Shown here: positions 20,177 to 32,705 of the stretch, one piece after another
How positions within the stretch are numbered: the stretch's first letter is position 1
Layout: every line of letters starts with the position of its first letter
Assembly (NCBI GenBank): GCA_036971615.1
Contig: JAYKKR010000006.1
Coordinates: 1-64,000, forward strand
Direction: 5' to 3'
Source of the DNA: Amyloporia xantha
Lineage: Eukaryota > Basidiomycota > Agaricomycetes > Polyporales > Adustoporiaceae
Length of the DNA: 64,000 nucleotides
Translations under genes and position numbers: made by a program
The notes under the pieces: generated by a model
What the model was told of the DNA's origin: nothing
Seen by the model: the letters and a program-made list of their open reading frames with translations, nothing else
Database searches by the model: none

Positions 20177-23100
20177 ATGCCCGCAAGGACACGCCCTACA
20201 CCCGACATCGAGTCTCTGAAGACATCTGTGCCCAAGATTTTCGACCAGGTTCAGTCCACGACCGCCAACCACCAGAAGAACTTCATCGCGCTCTACAAGC
20301 TGCATACGGACGCTGCTAAACTCACCGAGTCTGTTCAGAATGGAAAGAGCGTCAAACTTGTTGGAGAACGCGCGTTTGAAGAAATCTGCTTGGCTATGCT
20401 GAGTCGCGCTCTGCCTCTCAAAAAGGGGGTCGCAGTAGCCGACAGGACCGTGAAGTTTCTTGCAAACTACACAAAATTCGTCAATGAGAAAGGTCAGCCA
20501 TCTTATTGACTACTTGCTGCCTCTCTTATCCCCTCTGCAGCCGCTGAGGATATGGCCATGCAAAACCTAGACGAGGACGATGATACGACTGCTTCGAGAT
20601 TCGCAGCGAGAATTCTCCAATTCCTATTAGCTGGTGGTAGTGCGAAAGACAAATCAGTCCGCTTCCGCGTTGTACAATGTATATCTGAGATGATCACCCA
20701 GCTCGGAGAGATAGAGTACGTGACATATTGTTTGCTTATCACACAGCTCACCGCTGGGTATAGCGAAGACCTATATACTGCTCTACGATTCGCATTGATG
20801 GAGAGAGTCAGAGACAAAGAATCGACCATTCGCACTCAAGCAATCATTGCTCTCTCCAAACTAGCTGGTTCCGAGGACGTTTCCGAGTTAGAGGAGGGTG
20901 AGTCCAGTATCATGGAAGTTATACTGGATTTGCTGGCATTTGATACCTCTTCGTGCGTAGTCTTGTCGATAAAATTTTGGAATCTAATCAAAGGTTTTTG
21001 TAGTGACGCGCGCCGTGCTGCTCTCATTAATCTACCTCTAACTCCACGCACACTTCCGCTTCTGCTCGCCCGCACGCGCGATATAGACCCTGCTATTCGG
21101 AAAGCAGTATATTCTATCATACTGGAGCCTCATTGTCTGTCTGATTCGGGTATCGGCTTCACCTACCCTCGCGCTTTATCCATCGCACAGCGCGAATTGA
21201 TCGTCAGAAACGGATTGGGCGACCGCGAAGAAGGTGTCAAAGCAGCAGCAGCTAAGCTCATGGCTACGTGGGTCGATGCCGTCCGTGCCGATGGCGTCAA
21301 GACAGAAGATGATGAAGAAGAGGGTGTTCGAGGCGATCTTATCGCATTTCTGAAGCTCTTTGATCTCGTTGAGGGTAAAGTCGCCGAAGATGCTCTGCTC
21401 AGTGTCTTCCGAACTAGAGTGGATATTTTTGACAATGTAGAGTTTGATGGTGAGAGTCTCGGGGCTTGTCCAAAGATTTGACATGCTCATATAAAGCAGA
21501 TGACTTCTGGGCAGCGCTTACTCCTGAGAAAGCGTTCCTTGCGCGTGTCTTCAGTGATCATTGCATCACTACCAAGGATAACGTCCGGCTGGAGTCATCG
21601 TTGCCAGTCGTCACTGCTCTCGCTTTCCGCACTCAGTCGACTTACAATGATTTGCTCCAACAAATCCAAGAGGAAGAGGAAGACCGTTTACTTCGTGGCG
21701 GTATGGAGAACGACGAAGAAGAGGAAGAAGAACGTGCGAAGAAAGAAGAACGCCGTATGGACACAGAGTTCATAGTTGGCGAAATCATGAAATTGGCTGT
21801 GAATCTCGATTACGCTGATGAAATCGGCAGGCGGAAAATGTTTCAGCTAGTCCGTGAGTGTTGGCCGAAAGGTTATCGCTCATAAGACTAATATATATCT
21901 CAGGTGATATGATATCGCATGACGTGCTGCCGGAAAGTCTTGTCTCGCGATGCCTAGACGTGCTGAGGATGTTATCTCCCAATGAGCGCGACCTTATTCG
22001 GGTTGTCGTCGAGGTCATCCATGAGTTGAGAGACCCTAGTGAGCCAGAGGAGGAATCTGTGAGTGTAGGACTCATTTCGTTTGCAAGTTCCGTATGTTTA
22101 ATTCTATATTATCAGAGGGACATCAATGATGGAGAAAGTGACTTTGCGCGGACTCCCGCAACAGTTAGAACTGTACGCGCGTTGCCGAAACCTGGTTCAG
22201 AAATGAGTCCGGAGGAGAGAGAGCGCGCCGATGACATTGACCTACGATGTTTGTCCCTTTGCATCGGCATGCTGGAACGCGTCAATGGCGTATGTATATG
22301 CAAAATTCACGGTCGCGTGTTCTGATATCCTTGGGCGCAGACCTTTGAGGAAAACTCCACGTTGGAAGGTATCCTTGGAGAACTGATTATACCTGCTGTC
22401 AAGCGCAAGGAGCTGTTGCTACGACAAAAAGGTCTCACCAGTCTGGGCCTTTGCTGTCTTATTGCACGAGTGAGTACACATACGTCCCTCTTGAGCCGTG
22501 ATTGTTTGTTTATTCATTGTTGTTAGCGCATGGCCCTGAATTCGTTCCAACTCTTCTTAAGTCAAGTTCAGTCGGCACCCGAAGTTCTCAAGATCAGCGT
22601 ACTCCACATTGTATTCGATATATTAATGGTTCATGAGGGAGATTTCCTGGGACCCGGTAGCATCAATGTACGGCATTTCGTTAATCAGACTTCATGTCGA
22701 AACTGAAAGTGTAACAGGGCGATCGTATCATCGACTTTCTATTGCATCTCCTCGAGAATGAGGAGTCGGACAAAGTTCAAGCACTGCTCTGCATTGGGAT
22801 ATCGAAGCTTATGCTCTCCGGCATGATTACTGATGATCGTGTAAGGCCTTCCACCAGCGCCATTTGTCAGGGGATATTGATATCAGTTCCAGGTCTTGAA
22901 GAGTCTCGTGTTAGTGTACATTTCGCCCGAGACCTCGAACAATCAAGAACTTCGACAGTGTCTATCGTACTTCTTCCCGGTATATTGCTACTCTTCTGCT
23001 ATATACCAGCAGCGAATGCAGAAGGTAAGTGATGTCGATATTCAAGACGGCTTCTGAAATGTAACGCTCCTTTACTCAAACCTTAGATCTTCATCTCGCT

Positions 23101-24436
23101 ATATGAACATCTCATCTCGACATACGAAGAGTGGGATGATGACCAGGACCCGATCACGCCAGCTCAAGTCGCTTTAATGTTCGTCGATTGGACGGACCCG
23201 CAGAAGGCAGTGTGAGTGGCCAATTTAATGGGAGGTTCATTGATCTTAAGGACCCCAGTAGCGCTGCTGCAAATGTTGCACGAGATGATGCCAGTGCAAA
23301 CTCAGTTCATATTGACCTAGCGAGTGACATTGTCAAAGCACTTTTCAGTAAAGACATCGGAAGTAAGTGCTTTTACGGTTTCACCAGTCAGTAATGCCTG
23401 TTCTTTGCGTTGAGCTTCTCTTCCAGGAGAGGAAAAGAAGACGCTGTGTCAGCTGCTGGGAAAGCTCTACATTCCTGAGGAGGTAGACGACGATAAACTA
23501 CGAACACTCAAACTTCTTATGCACAATCTGCGTTCGGTAAGTGATGGTCGAGTCGGATGATGGTTGTTAGTCATGGCATTTTTAGCGTCGCCCATTGCGA
23601 GACACGGTAGCTCAAAACGCCTTTCTGAAGTTTGAAGAAAGTATCAGCAAGAAATTCGCAAATCAACTGGAAGGGTTCAGCGAAGAAGAATATCGGCAAC
23701 TGGAATACATGAAGGATCTATTCGAGTTCCTCGACAATGTTAGCCCAGATTCAGACGAAGAAGACATGAAGCCTGTGAAGAAGGGGACGAGAAAACGGTG
23801 CGTTACGAAGACCTCCTTCCTGCGTTGACTTATATCTATCTATGTTCTGTAGGAGATCCCCCAGCGTTGCCACGGCATCAGCAGCCAGTTCTGTTGTGTC
23901 CGACCGCTCAGCATCCCCTCCAGCAAAAAGCCGGAAAGGCAAAGCAAAGTGACTCAAATTACTTTATCATAATTATCGAAGATGAACATCATTCTGCAGG
24001 AGACGGCGCTTGTCCGAATCTGATGACGAGTCCGACAGAACCGAGACCGGGTCTACGCCTTCTGCTTCTGTTGCTCCAACGCGGGTTTTGCCTAGACGTT
24101 CTGCGTAAGTTTCTACTATTAGTGGAATTCTGAGGCGTGTTGACAATCATGTCAGGGCGGAGAGAACTAAACGAGCTGTGTCCGCGGCCGTTATACCGGT
24201 TGACGATAGCGACGAGGAGGAGATAGCACCTCCTCACTCGCGTAGATCAAGCAAGAAGTGCGGACCTACTCCTGCTCTCGGGTTTTGTGGCTAATTCATG
24301 AATATACAGGATCACACATCCCGTCATACATGTGATTGACGAAACATCGAGCGAAGCATCTGGGCCAATATCTCAAGTAGAGGTGCCCGAAGACAGTGAG
24401 GAGGAGGAAGTCGAGGAGGTCGACGATATTCTCTGA
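20177..24436 (+). CDS. Condensin complex subunit 3 (CAP-G/Ycg1/Cnd3 type)
   Basis: The ATG at 20177 starts MPARTRPTPDIESL. HEAT-repeat protein with the N-terminal pattern typical of condensin G subunits: KIFDQVQSTTANHQKN, then KSVRFRVVQCISEM near 20,660. The Cnd3 C-terminal region has LSPNERDLIRVVVEVIHEL near 21,980, NSTLEGILGELIIPAVK near 22,370 and a KGLTSLGLCCLIAR stretch near 22,430. At least ten short introns are visible, for example 20492-20540. The C-terminus is acidic (EEEEVEEVDDIL, stop at 24434-24436) after a Ser/Lys-rich tail. It is the kleisin-bound HEAT subunit of condensin, needed for mitotic chromosome compaction in the nucleus. A housekeeping gene, which fixes this stretch as core genome rather than subtelomere. 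Confidence 0.88.
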
Positions 24437-24647
24437 GGACGGAGTCCTCTGATCTATTCATAATTTTATGCGCAGTTAGGGCCTTCCAGATATGATACAA
24501 TATCTCATACGTGTTCAAGTCTTGTTTTGTTGTTTGTTATTCTACTTCGCAATGTATGGCTTAAGTGTACTTTGGTTTTGACGCGTGACATAACGCGTTT
24601 GCTGTCACTCGCACGACGCGCCCAACTGCACTCTACTCGCGACCGCC

Positions 24648-25626
24648 ATGGCCATCCCTGTTGTCGACGCGCCGTCTGTGTGCCCGCACGATGAGCACCA
24701 ATATCTATCTCTTATCCGCACAGTCATTGATTGTGGAGAACAGCGGCCAGACCGCACTGGCACCGGAACGCTCTCTATTTTCGCACCCCCATCTCTCCGT
24801 TTCTCCCTCGCGGACAACGTCCTTCCTCTTCTTACCACCAAGCGCACCTTCCTCCGCGGCATCCTTGAAGAGCTGCTTTGGTTCATTCACGGATCGACAG
24901 ACTCTAAGCTTCTGTCGGCCAAAGGCGTGAAGATCTGGGATGGGAATGGCAGCAAAGAGTTTCTGGAGAAACGCGGATTAGGACATCGGAGGGAAGGCGA
25001 TCTCGGGCCCGTGTATGGCTTCCAGTGGAGACATTTTGGCGCGAAGTACAGCGACTGTGATGCAGATTATGCAGGACAGGGGGTTGACCAGCTCGCTGAA
25101 TGTATCCGCAAGATCAAAGAGGACCCAACCGACCGCCGAATCATCCTGAGCGCGTGGAACCCCGCAGGTGAGCTATGTCTCTGGTGTTTTGCGGTGTGCT
25201 CAGACGTCTGTAGACATCCCGCTGATGGCACTGCCGCCATGTCACGTCCTCTGCCAATTCTACGTGCATCTACCTCCTGCCGACTCACCTGACGCTCCTC
25301 GAAGACTCTCTTGTCTCCTCTATCAGCGTTCCGCCGATCTAGGTCTCGGAATTCCGTTCAACATAGCGTCCTACGCGCTCCTCACCCATATCGTTGCCCA
25401 TCTGACCGGTACTGAGCCGCATGAGCTCATTATTCAACTCGGCGACGCGCACGTTTACCGAGACCATATCAGCGCGCTCCAAGAGCAACTGAAGAGGGAG
25501 CCGCGACCCTTTCCGAAGTTACAATGGAACAGGCGGGTCACGGACATAGATGATTTCAGAGCGGATGATATCACTGTAGAAGGCTACAATCCCCATCCCC
25601 CCATCGCGATGAAGATGAGCGTGTAG
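24648..25626 (+). CDS. Thymidylate synthase
   Basis: Converts dUMP to dTMP with methylenetetrahydrofolate as donor. Exon 1 (24648-25167) begins [20 protein letters not shown] and carries the family signatures [13 protein letters not shown] (phosphate-binding arginine), [18 protein letters not shown] and [16 protein letters not shown] 46-nt intron (25168-25213) falls in [14 protein letters not shown], and exon 2 (25214-25626) supplies the catalytic cysteine at about residue 183 (LPPCH). It also carries [19 protein letters not shown] and [10 protein letters not shown]. Total 310 residues, the usual size for a fungal enzyme. The splice keeps frame exactly. Confidence 0.95.
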
Positions 25627-26186
25627 GAGTAACGTCAACGGACATGGTCATGTATTTTGGGCTTGGAGTCTGACGAAGTGTATGGAATAGCTCTGTTGGA
25701 AATTACAATCAAGTAGTATGTACGTCCGAAGATGATTTGTCCATATAGCATGGCACAACTGCGAGTAACGATGCAGGCGAGCCTTTGACATCGGGAAGGC
25801 AGAGCGTACACGATACTATCGGCCAAGTTCCAACTGGGTGCTACATACCGCGGGCTAGAAGTGATCACGAGATCGTGTCTCGCTGCAGAACGGTCGGCGG
25901 TCGCCTGAGGTCTCCTCTCCTCTCCTCTCCTCTCCTCTCACTCGAACCACCACGTCGTCCTTGGGCCAAGTCGGTCGTCTTCACCTCCTTGCCGCCTGGG
26001 CTGAGGCTGTCACTTAGCTTATTCTCCTAACGCCAGAGCTCCTCGAAACACCGCCACCGGACGCTCATAAGTTGGACGCCGAGCGGAAGCGTTCCAAGCC
26101 CTTTCGAGGCGGTGTGCACGAGCACTGTCTGCGGGACCCCTTCAGCAGCGAACAGCTCTTCCCTTCTCCCCCCATCCACGACTGCG
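25627..26186. promoter_or_regulatory. Intergenic region with (CTCCT)n tract
   Basis: Between thymidylate synthase and the F-box gene. A pyrimidine tract of about five CTCCT units lies at 25911-25939, about 250 bp upstream of the F-box start codon, a common position for fungal promoter pyrimidine tracts. No TATA box was found. Confidence 0.4.
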
Positions 26187-28405
26187 ATGGAAGATCCAGC
26201 GTCCTCAACACTGTACATGCCCATCGTCTCCCCTCCGACGCCGGCACCCTCCCCGCGACTCTCCGCATTCGAACCCTCCGGTATCAGCAGTCGCATCGGT
26301 GATCCTGCCTCACTCTCTCGTCGTGAATTCTCCTCTCTTCCGCCCTCTCGACGATTTCAGTACCTCTCAGCCATTCTCGCAGACTGCACTCCCTCAGAGC
26401 TTCTCTTCATTTCTACCACAATTACCCCTCTGCTCAAACGGGACTTCCTCCGCGATCTACCCCCTGAGGTCGGCCTCCACATCCTCAGCTACATCGATGA
26501 TCCGCAAACTCTCGCAAGAGCAAGCAGAGTGAGTCGAAGCTGGAGCAGGCTGCTCAATGATCAGTGGCTATGGAAGCGCATGTGTGACATCCACGGTTAC
26601 TCGCCCGTGAACGAGAGAAGGATAGATACACATCACGTAGTAATTGATACAGGTGGAGACGGTCTGGACAGTAGTTCGGGCATCTCTGGTGCGTACCACG
26701 TATTCTCGAACTCTACAGGCTGTTTATCGAGGCGAACAGAGTCTGCCCCCAGTGTCTCCACGCTCGGTTTGCAATCTATTCGGCGTCTGTCCCCCTTTTC
26801 ATATCGGAGACACTTTCAGAATGCGTATACCATGAGTAAGCACTGTCCATCCCCTCTCTTCCATCCCGAACTCATTATTTGTAGCGACCAACTGGCTTCA
26901 TGGAGGGAAGCTCCTCCGTAGTCACAGAATCCCCCTCGTATCCTCCAATCAACAGCCACCTGCCCCTCGAAACCCTCCAGACCCACCAGCTGCTACTCCT
27001 TCTTCAGCTATCCCTACATCCGTTGCCCTCGACGAATCTTGGGTTGTTGTTGGACTCGCCAACAGCCGCATCCATGTCTTCAGCGCACGGACAGGCGTAC
27101 TGAGTCGGACTCTTGTCGGGCACGAATCGGGAGTTTGGGCTGTCGCGCTTGTGAAAGGCAGTGCGGAGTTTCCAGATCAGGACGTGAATGACATAGATCT
27201 CGACGACGACGACGACGACGCTCACGTGGATGAGTCATCCTCTGAGGCGCAGGCGCCGTCTACGGATCCACTCATGCCGGCAACCCTGCGCAGGGCTCTC
27301 GGCCTTGACCCAATACCGACAGGTTCTGCGAAACAATCACGCAGGAGATCTGCGTCGGACGTGTTTCATTCTACCAAGGAGTCGAAATCCAAGAGGAGTT
27401 CGGAAAGACATGCACGAGTTGACAAGCCGAGCGACCCGGCTAGTGCTTCAGATGGATGGGGACAGCCTCACGCCCTCGTCGTCAGTGGCGGATGCGATAA
27501 AGACCTTCGAGTTTGGGACGTCAAGTCAGGGTGAGTCTGTCTTTTATGCACTGTTCAATGCCAACTTAGCGCATCGATTCAGGTATTGTATCTACGTGCT
27601 GCGCGGCCATACTTCCACGATCCGATGCTTGAAAATCCTGCACGGTCGACCGATCGCAGTGTCCGGCTCGCGAGATCGAACGGTGCGCATCTGGGATATC
27701 CAGCGCGGGCGATTACTCCGCGTGCTAGAAGGCCATGAACAAAGCGTGCGCTGCCTGGACGTCTGCGGCTCTCGCGTCGTTAGTGGCAGCTACGATTGCA
27801 CGTGCCGCATATGGGACATCGATACCGGTGCCTGCCTGCATGTGCTGCGGGGCCATTTCCACCAAATATATTCGGTGGCGTTCGACGGCGTACGTATTGC
27901 TTCTGGCGGCTTAGACACGACTGTCCGGGTCTGGGACGCAGCTACAGGGTAAGTGGACGTTTTGGTTCGTCGCTCGCGTTTTCACTTCACTAATCCTGGT
28001 CTCTATAGTGCGTGCCTTGCGCTGCTCCAAGTGCACACTGCGCTAGTATGCCAGCTCCAATTTTCTCCAACGATGCTCGCCACCGGTGGTTCTGACGGCC
28101 GAGTCATCATCTTCTCGCTGAACTCGTCATTCACCGTCGTACAGCGACTAGCGGCACACGATAGCTCCGTCACCGGTCTGCAATTAGACGATCGCTTCCT
28201 TGTCACGAGTGGCAACGATGGTCGCGTGTACCTCTACCAGTTCGAGAAAGGAACAGGCAAGTACCAACGCGTGCGCGAGATGAGTGAGCCCAGTGAGAGC
28301 GTGTGGAAGGTCGCATATACGAGGGAGACGTGTGCGGTGATGTGTCGGAGAGCGGGAAAGACCGCGATGGAAATATGGAGCTTCCGACCGGACGAGGAAC
28401 CATGA
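26187..28405 (+). CDS. F-box/WD40-repeat protein, Cdc4/Met30-like
   Basis: The ATG at 26187 begins MEDPASSTLYMPIV. The F-box spans about residues 84-131 (FLRDLPPEVGLHILSYID..WLWKRMC). Four exons follow: to 26835, about 26886-27531, about 27583-27951 and about 28009-28405. The first WD repeat (VVVGLANSRIHVFSARTG) is followed by a long acidic, Ser-rich insert (about 27150-27470, including a DDDDDDD run). Then come classic repeats such as VSGSRDRTVRIWDIQRG, VVSGSYDCTCRIWDIDTG and IASGGLDTTVRVWDAATG. It would be the substrate receptor of an SCF ubiquitin ligase that reads phosphorylated proteins. The long insert inside the propeller region is unusual and probably loops out. Confidence 0.87.
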
Positions 28406-29344
28406 TGTCTTGGGAACGTGTCCAGCGTTGGTCGGATTACTTTTCTCGGATAGTCTTTCGAGATCCATCCTTTGTGAATTTGCTTGGTCGAAAATATAGT
28501 CCCATGTATAATTAGGTCAGTGGTTTGTATACAGCCTGCACATCGTGTCCAATTCTGTATAATTGCACTCAAGTCAGGGGGCCCGATATTTACACCGAGC
28601 CCGAAACATGTACCCCTCAAACCTATTGTTCGTATCTGCCTTTCCCGCTCTCTGCCTAAGCCATCTTAGCCACGGTCACGATTGTGTACCATGCGTGTGG
28701 TACAGATCGGTATCCTATCCAAGAAATCTCGACCGGTACCAAGTCCATATCTCAATATCTTCTGATATACCGATGTTATGAGCGATCCTGCCAGATCCTC
28801 GACGGAAAACCTCCTTTATTTAACACGTACCATCGCCTTCGGGCAGTGTATATGAACTGTACTTGACTACCACATTGCTTCCCGCCTGGCCTAGGGGCCG
28901 GTACGGAATATTATTCCGTATTTGTGGGGTGTAGCCTACTAGCATCTCGCCGTTTCCTGCAGAGTGGCGTGCCGGTCTTTTCGATAAAATTTACGAATTT
29001 ATACACCATACCAATAAGTACAAGTGGATTGTCGGACATACTAAAGTAATGTTGGCTCCTCGCCCTCTGCGCAGCCCCAAGGCGACCTAGCCGCAACTCA
29101 AGTACAGTTTAGTCTGGGCACCGCCGCGGCTCGCCGCTATGGGCCGCGCCCACCCTCACAGTTCTTAGGACGGGACGCCGGGTCCACCTGAGGCACTTGG
29201 ATGGGCGAAAGACTCCTCGAGTGGCGTGCCGGTCGACGACACTGAGAGTAGACAAGTCGACAATTTTCTATCGACTGTACATAGCTGATGATTGGCTGCC
29301 TTCCATAGGTCATGCGAGCACTGGCAGTGGACGATGAGTTACGG
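28406..29344. other. Gene-poor DNA with one 19-bp palindrome
   Basis: No gene is seen. TACGGAATATTATTCCGTA at 28902-28920 is perfectly self-complementary (9+1+9) and shares CGGAATA with the subtelomeric palindromes. GAGTGGCGTGCCGGTC occurs twice (28969 and 29219). Confidence 0.5.
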
Positions 29345-29712
29345 CCGCTGCGTGCGGGTTAGCCAGCTCGGGCGCTCGCCGAACGAGTTCGCGGGTGCAA
29401 CTCGTCATTCGAAGCTTGCTCGCCACTCGAGTTTGCCGGTCGCCTTGCTCGTAGTTCGAACTCGCCATTCGAACTGCTCGCCGTTCGACCTCGCCTTTTG
29501 ACTTCGCCGGTCCACTCGCTCGTTGTTCGAACTCGCTATTACGACTCGCCATTCGACTCACTCACCTTGCGAACTCGTCATTTGACTCGTTTGCGGTTCA
29601 AACTCGCCGGTCAGAGTTCCCGGGCGGCGAGCGAGCTCTCCGGTCCAACTTCCAACTTCCCGGCCAGTGAGCGAACTCGCCGTTCCATAAGTTCCCGACC
29701 GGCGAGCTTGCA
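29345..29712. repeat. Degenerate repeats based on TTCGAACTCGCC
   Basis: The 12-mer and variants (CTCGCCATTCGAACT, CTCGCCGGTC) recur more than fifteen times with little fixed spacing. GAGTTCCCGGGCGGCGAGC near 29616 reappears as CTTCCCGGGCGGCGAAC near 30297. Confidence 0.7.
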
Positions 29713-30125
29713 CCCCACTAGAATATTAACGGTGATACAAAAAGATGTGAAATGATGTTAGCTGTTCCCTGTCCAATAGAAGGTGACAATTTGAAAGGGG
29801 AAGCCTGTAAGCAAAGAAGGGACATTTTTATCAAACGGTTGGCTTGTAGATGAGCTCATAGTAATCACACCCCACCGAAGGCAGACAGCTGTGACATATA
29901 CTTTTGTTTGTTTCACATGTTCGATGACAAGCTCACATATTACCCGCCGACTTGGGCTGTCTGCTCATGACCTCCACCAACCATCACTGACCGTCTTCGA
30001 GTCCCGAACACCGACCACCGACCGCCGGTACTGTCGAGGGTCCAAAGCTGGTGACGTTCAAGAGCGATGGCCCGTTAGCGATGTACGCCGCCGGACGTCG
30101 ACCTTTGCACTCTCGTGCTGTGACC
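29713..30125. other. No gene seen
   Basis: Mixed sequence between two repeat blocks. The single longer open frame (29891-30391) runs into the simple repeat and has no domain. Confidence 0.4.
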
Positions 30126-30380
30126 TTGGTAGCTTGTACCACTTAAAGAAAGGTCGCGGCGGTGGTCGCGGTTGTCGCGGCGGTCGCGGTTGTAGTCGCG
30201 GTTGTCGCGGTGGTGGTCGTCGCCGTTTCGAGTTCGCCGACGAGTTCGCCATTCGACCTCGCTATCCGAGTTCGCCGGTCAAACTCGGCGGTCAAACTTC
30301 CCGGGCGGCGAACAAACTATCCGGTAGCTTGTGTAACTTGGAAAAATGTCGCGGTGATTGTCGCGGTGGTGTGGAGCCAT
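30126..30380. repeat. GTCGCGGTG simple repeat and a duplicated flank
   Basis: Runs of GTCGCGG(C/T)GGT lie at about 30150-30230 and 30350-30370. Each is preceded by GTAGCTTGT..CACTT or AACTT then AAA (30130 and 30324), so a unit of about 195 bp was duplicated and then diverged. Confidence 0.65.
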
Positions 30381-31606
30381 GTGCGAATTAAATGACCGCG
30401 ACGGTGCGCGCGGCGCGCGATCAGCTTCCGCTTTCCCTCCGTGGCCTTCGAAGGCCCTCCCTCTAACCCGGTCATCTTTCGATGGGTATCAGACTACAAG
30501 GGCTGTTCACAGCAATATTGTCAGCCTGGTATCCGCAAACAATATCTTAGCGATGTCTGCCAAGCTATGTAACTGCGCCCTTACATCTCACAAAGTTCGC
30601 TTCCACTGGCCACCGGACGCGCTCAACGGTAAGTGATGGCCCACAAGGATAGCTCTTGTATATGGAATATGAACTTCTCAAAATTGCCATTGATCTGCAT
30701 ACCATCAAGCCTGTAACTGGATGGTTTGCAGGCCAACACATCTGCCCATAAATTATGATATATACACTTTAGCAATACCCCTCTGAACCGGCGAAATTCA
30801 TAGCAAGTATTTTATCCTGCACTTCCATTTATGAAGGCGGGGGAAATGGTCAGTCGTTCGGAAGGCCCCTTCCACTAAAGGGTACATTCTGAGAATGAAC
30901 GCAGCTTCTCATCCAACTTCTCAAAACAGGACACCATCAGGCAGCTCACAGCTCACAGGGAATGTACCAATCCTTATTGTTCTCTTGATGTTTAATGAAT
31001 TGATTACTTACTGTGGACTAAGCTCTGTTTCTTGTGACTGATTACAACCACCTCCTCCAGGTCATGACAGGCATCCAGGATACTGTGTTTTATTTGTGTT
31101 GCTTCTCTAGCTGTTGACTTGTGTGTGCAGAAACCAGCTACCTGCAGTCCTTGTAACCTCTGCCACAGTCCAGGGTTTCTTGAAGGGTATTGGTGAGATC
31201 TCGTGTAGAGCCGTCATATGGTGCGCTAACCGTCTTGTTCCTCTCATGAGCGCTGTTTTCAAGCTACAATGGCACATATCAATTCACAGAAACAGAAAGA
31301 ATGCAAGACATTGGGCCCTGACCTTTATGGCATCTTCAACAGGTGAGATGTGACCTGTCACGCGCTTGTTTTGACTTTGCGGTCACAGAGCGCTGGCAGA
31401 GGACTTGGAATGATGGATTTGAGGGCTTTCCACTGTGGTCTCCAATTACTTGGCCTTAATGAGATAAATTCAACTTCCGACCTCCGCCTTCTGTCCGACA
31501 GGCAGTAAGTGGCAACCTCGCTTACGCGGCTCTCATCAGCCAGTCTCCGCCGCGCGAGGTATCGTCTTGCGTTTCAAATTTCGTACGACTCGTCCACCGC
31601 CTTCAG
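30381..31606. other. No supported gene
   Basis: Short open frames only, none with recognisable domains or a convincing splice pattern. Confidence 0.45.
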
Positions 31607-32105
31607 ATGCCCTTCAGCAAGTCGCCAATTGCGTCGCGTTTTAGCAGGGATGCAATTGTGAAGCATGACAAGCCGTACAGGCCATCTCCTCTGTCGGTAG
31701 CAACAGGAGGCGACACGCGGCGTAGAAGCCATTCCCTTACGGCATATGGACCGTTTCGAAGACGGTTATTACCCCATACTTATTTTTTCTTGATCCCGCC
31801 CTCAAAATCGAGGAGACCACACTCTCTAGGCTTTTTTCCTTACCTCTAACTATCATCGTCGCGGCATGGTCGACTGTACAGGTCGTGTGCCTTCCGTATA
31901 TTCTCTTCGCGCTTTCAGATACCACCCATACGGCCCGTACCCGCAAGCAGGACGGGAGCAATTTTATCGCGTGAGTCAACATCACCCTACTTACCGTTTA
32001 GCAGCAGTCTGATTTATCGACTACAGTTTCGCAGCGGCGGGGGAATTGAGAGAATGCTTGCACTTGTCTTTATTCGTCGCATGATATCCCAGTCGAACGT
32101 GAGTT
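31607..32105 (+). CDS. Possible small hypothetical membrane protein
   Basis: The ATG at 31607 opens MPFSKSPIASRFSRD. From about 31767 a second frame reads ITPYLFFLDPALKIEET followed by the hydrophobic LTIIVAAWSTVQVVCLPYIL, and ends in a GTGAGT donor near 31970. A GCAG acceptor near 32002 would continue SLIYRLQFRSGGG. No intron that joins the first two frames was found, so this is either a broken gene or chance. Confidence 0.25.
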
Positions 32106-32705
32106 TTTAAGAAATAAGCCACCATGCAATGTACGAACAGGGCAACACAGAGGGCAACAGCCGGCGCGCCTAAGCTCCATGGTGTCGACTTTGACATACA
32201 GATGGACACAGACTGACTTCACGGCATGGCGGTGTGTGTTTCTGTATAGTTTTGGGCTTAAGGCTGACGGTCTGGTACAGTATGTCCCGTCGAGTAATCA
32301 ACATCTGCAACTTGGGTTGTATACCGAATCCCTGTACTTCGCCGCGGTGCATTGTCTCCCTTTCTATCTGTAGTCCAATGTTGTTGAGCCTTGTTTTTTC
32401 GCTGTCGCTGCTATTGCTCTCGTTTTTCCCAAGTCTTTTATCACACTCTTCGCGTGTTGTGCATCATTAGCGGTCTTGAATAGCTTTCTTCACTACGTTA
32501 TACCTTGGTCACTGATATCGTTGTTCAGATTTTCCTATCATAATGACACAATCACTCTGATGAATTAGTCTTCCCTCAATTATACAAACATACCTCCGAA
32601 CAAAAGCAAATATGAGACTACAAACTACAATACAGCAAGATTATGCAAATGGATGGCAGCAACTCTAGACATGTGGTCAATCCGATGACAGCCAATCCGA
32701 ACACG
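32106..32705. other. No gene seen
   Basis: Spacer between a doubtful small gene and the 3' end of GLE1; pyrimidine-rich near 32400-32450. Confidence 0.4.

Noticed and set aside
29345..30380. Coding repeat protein from the TTCGAACTCGCC and GTCGCGGTG blocks
   Set aside because: Frames shift within the repeats and codon content is that of simple sequence.
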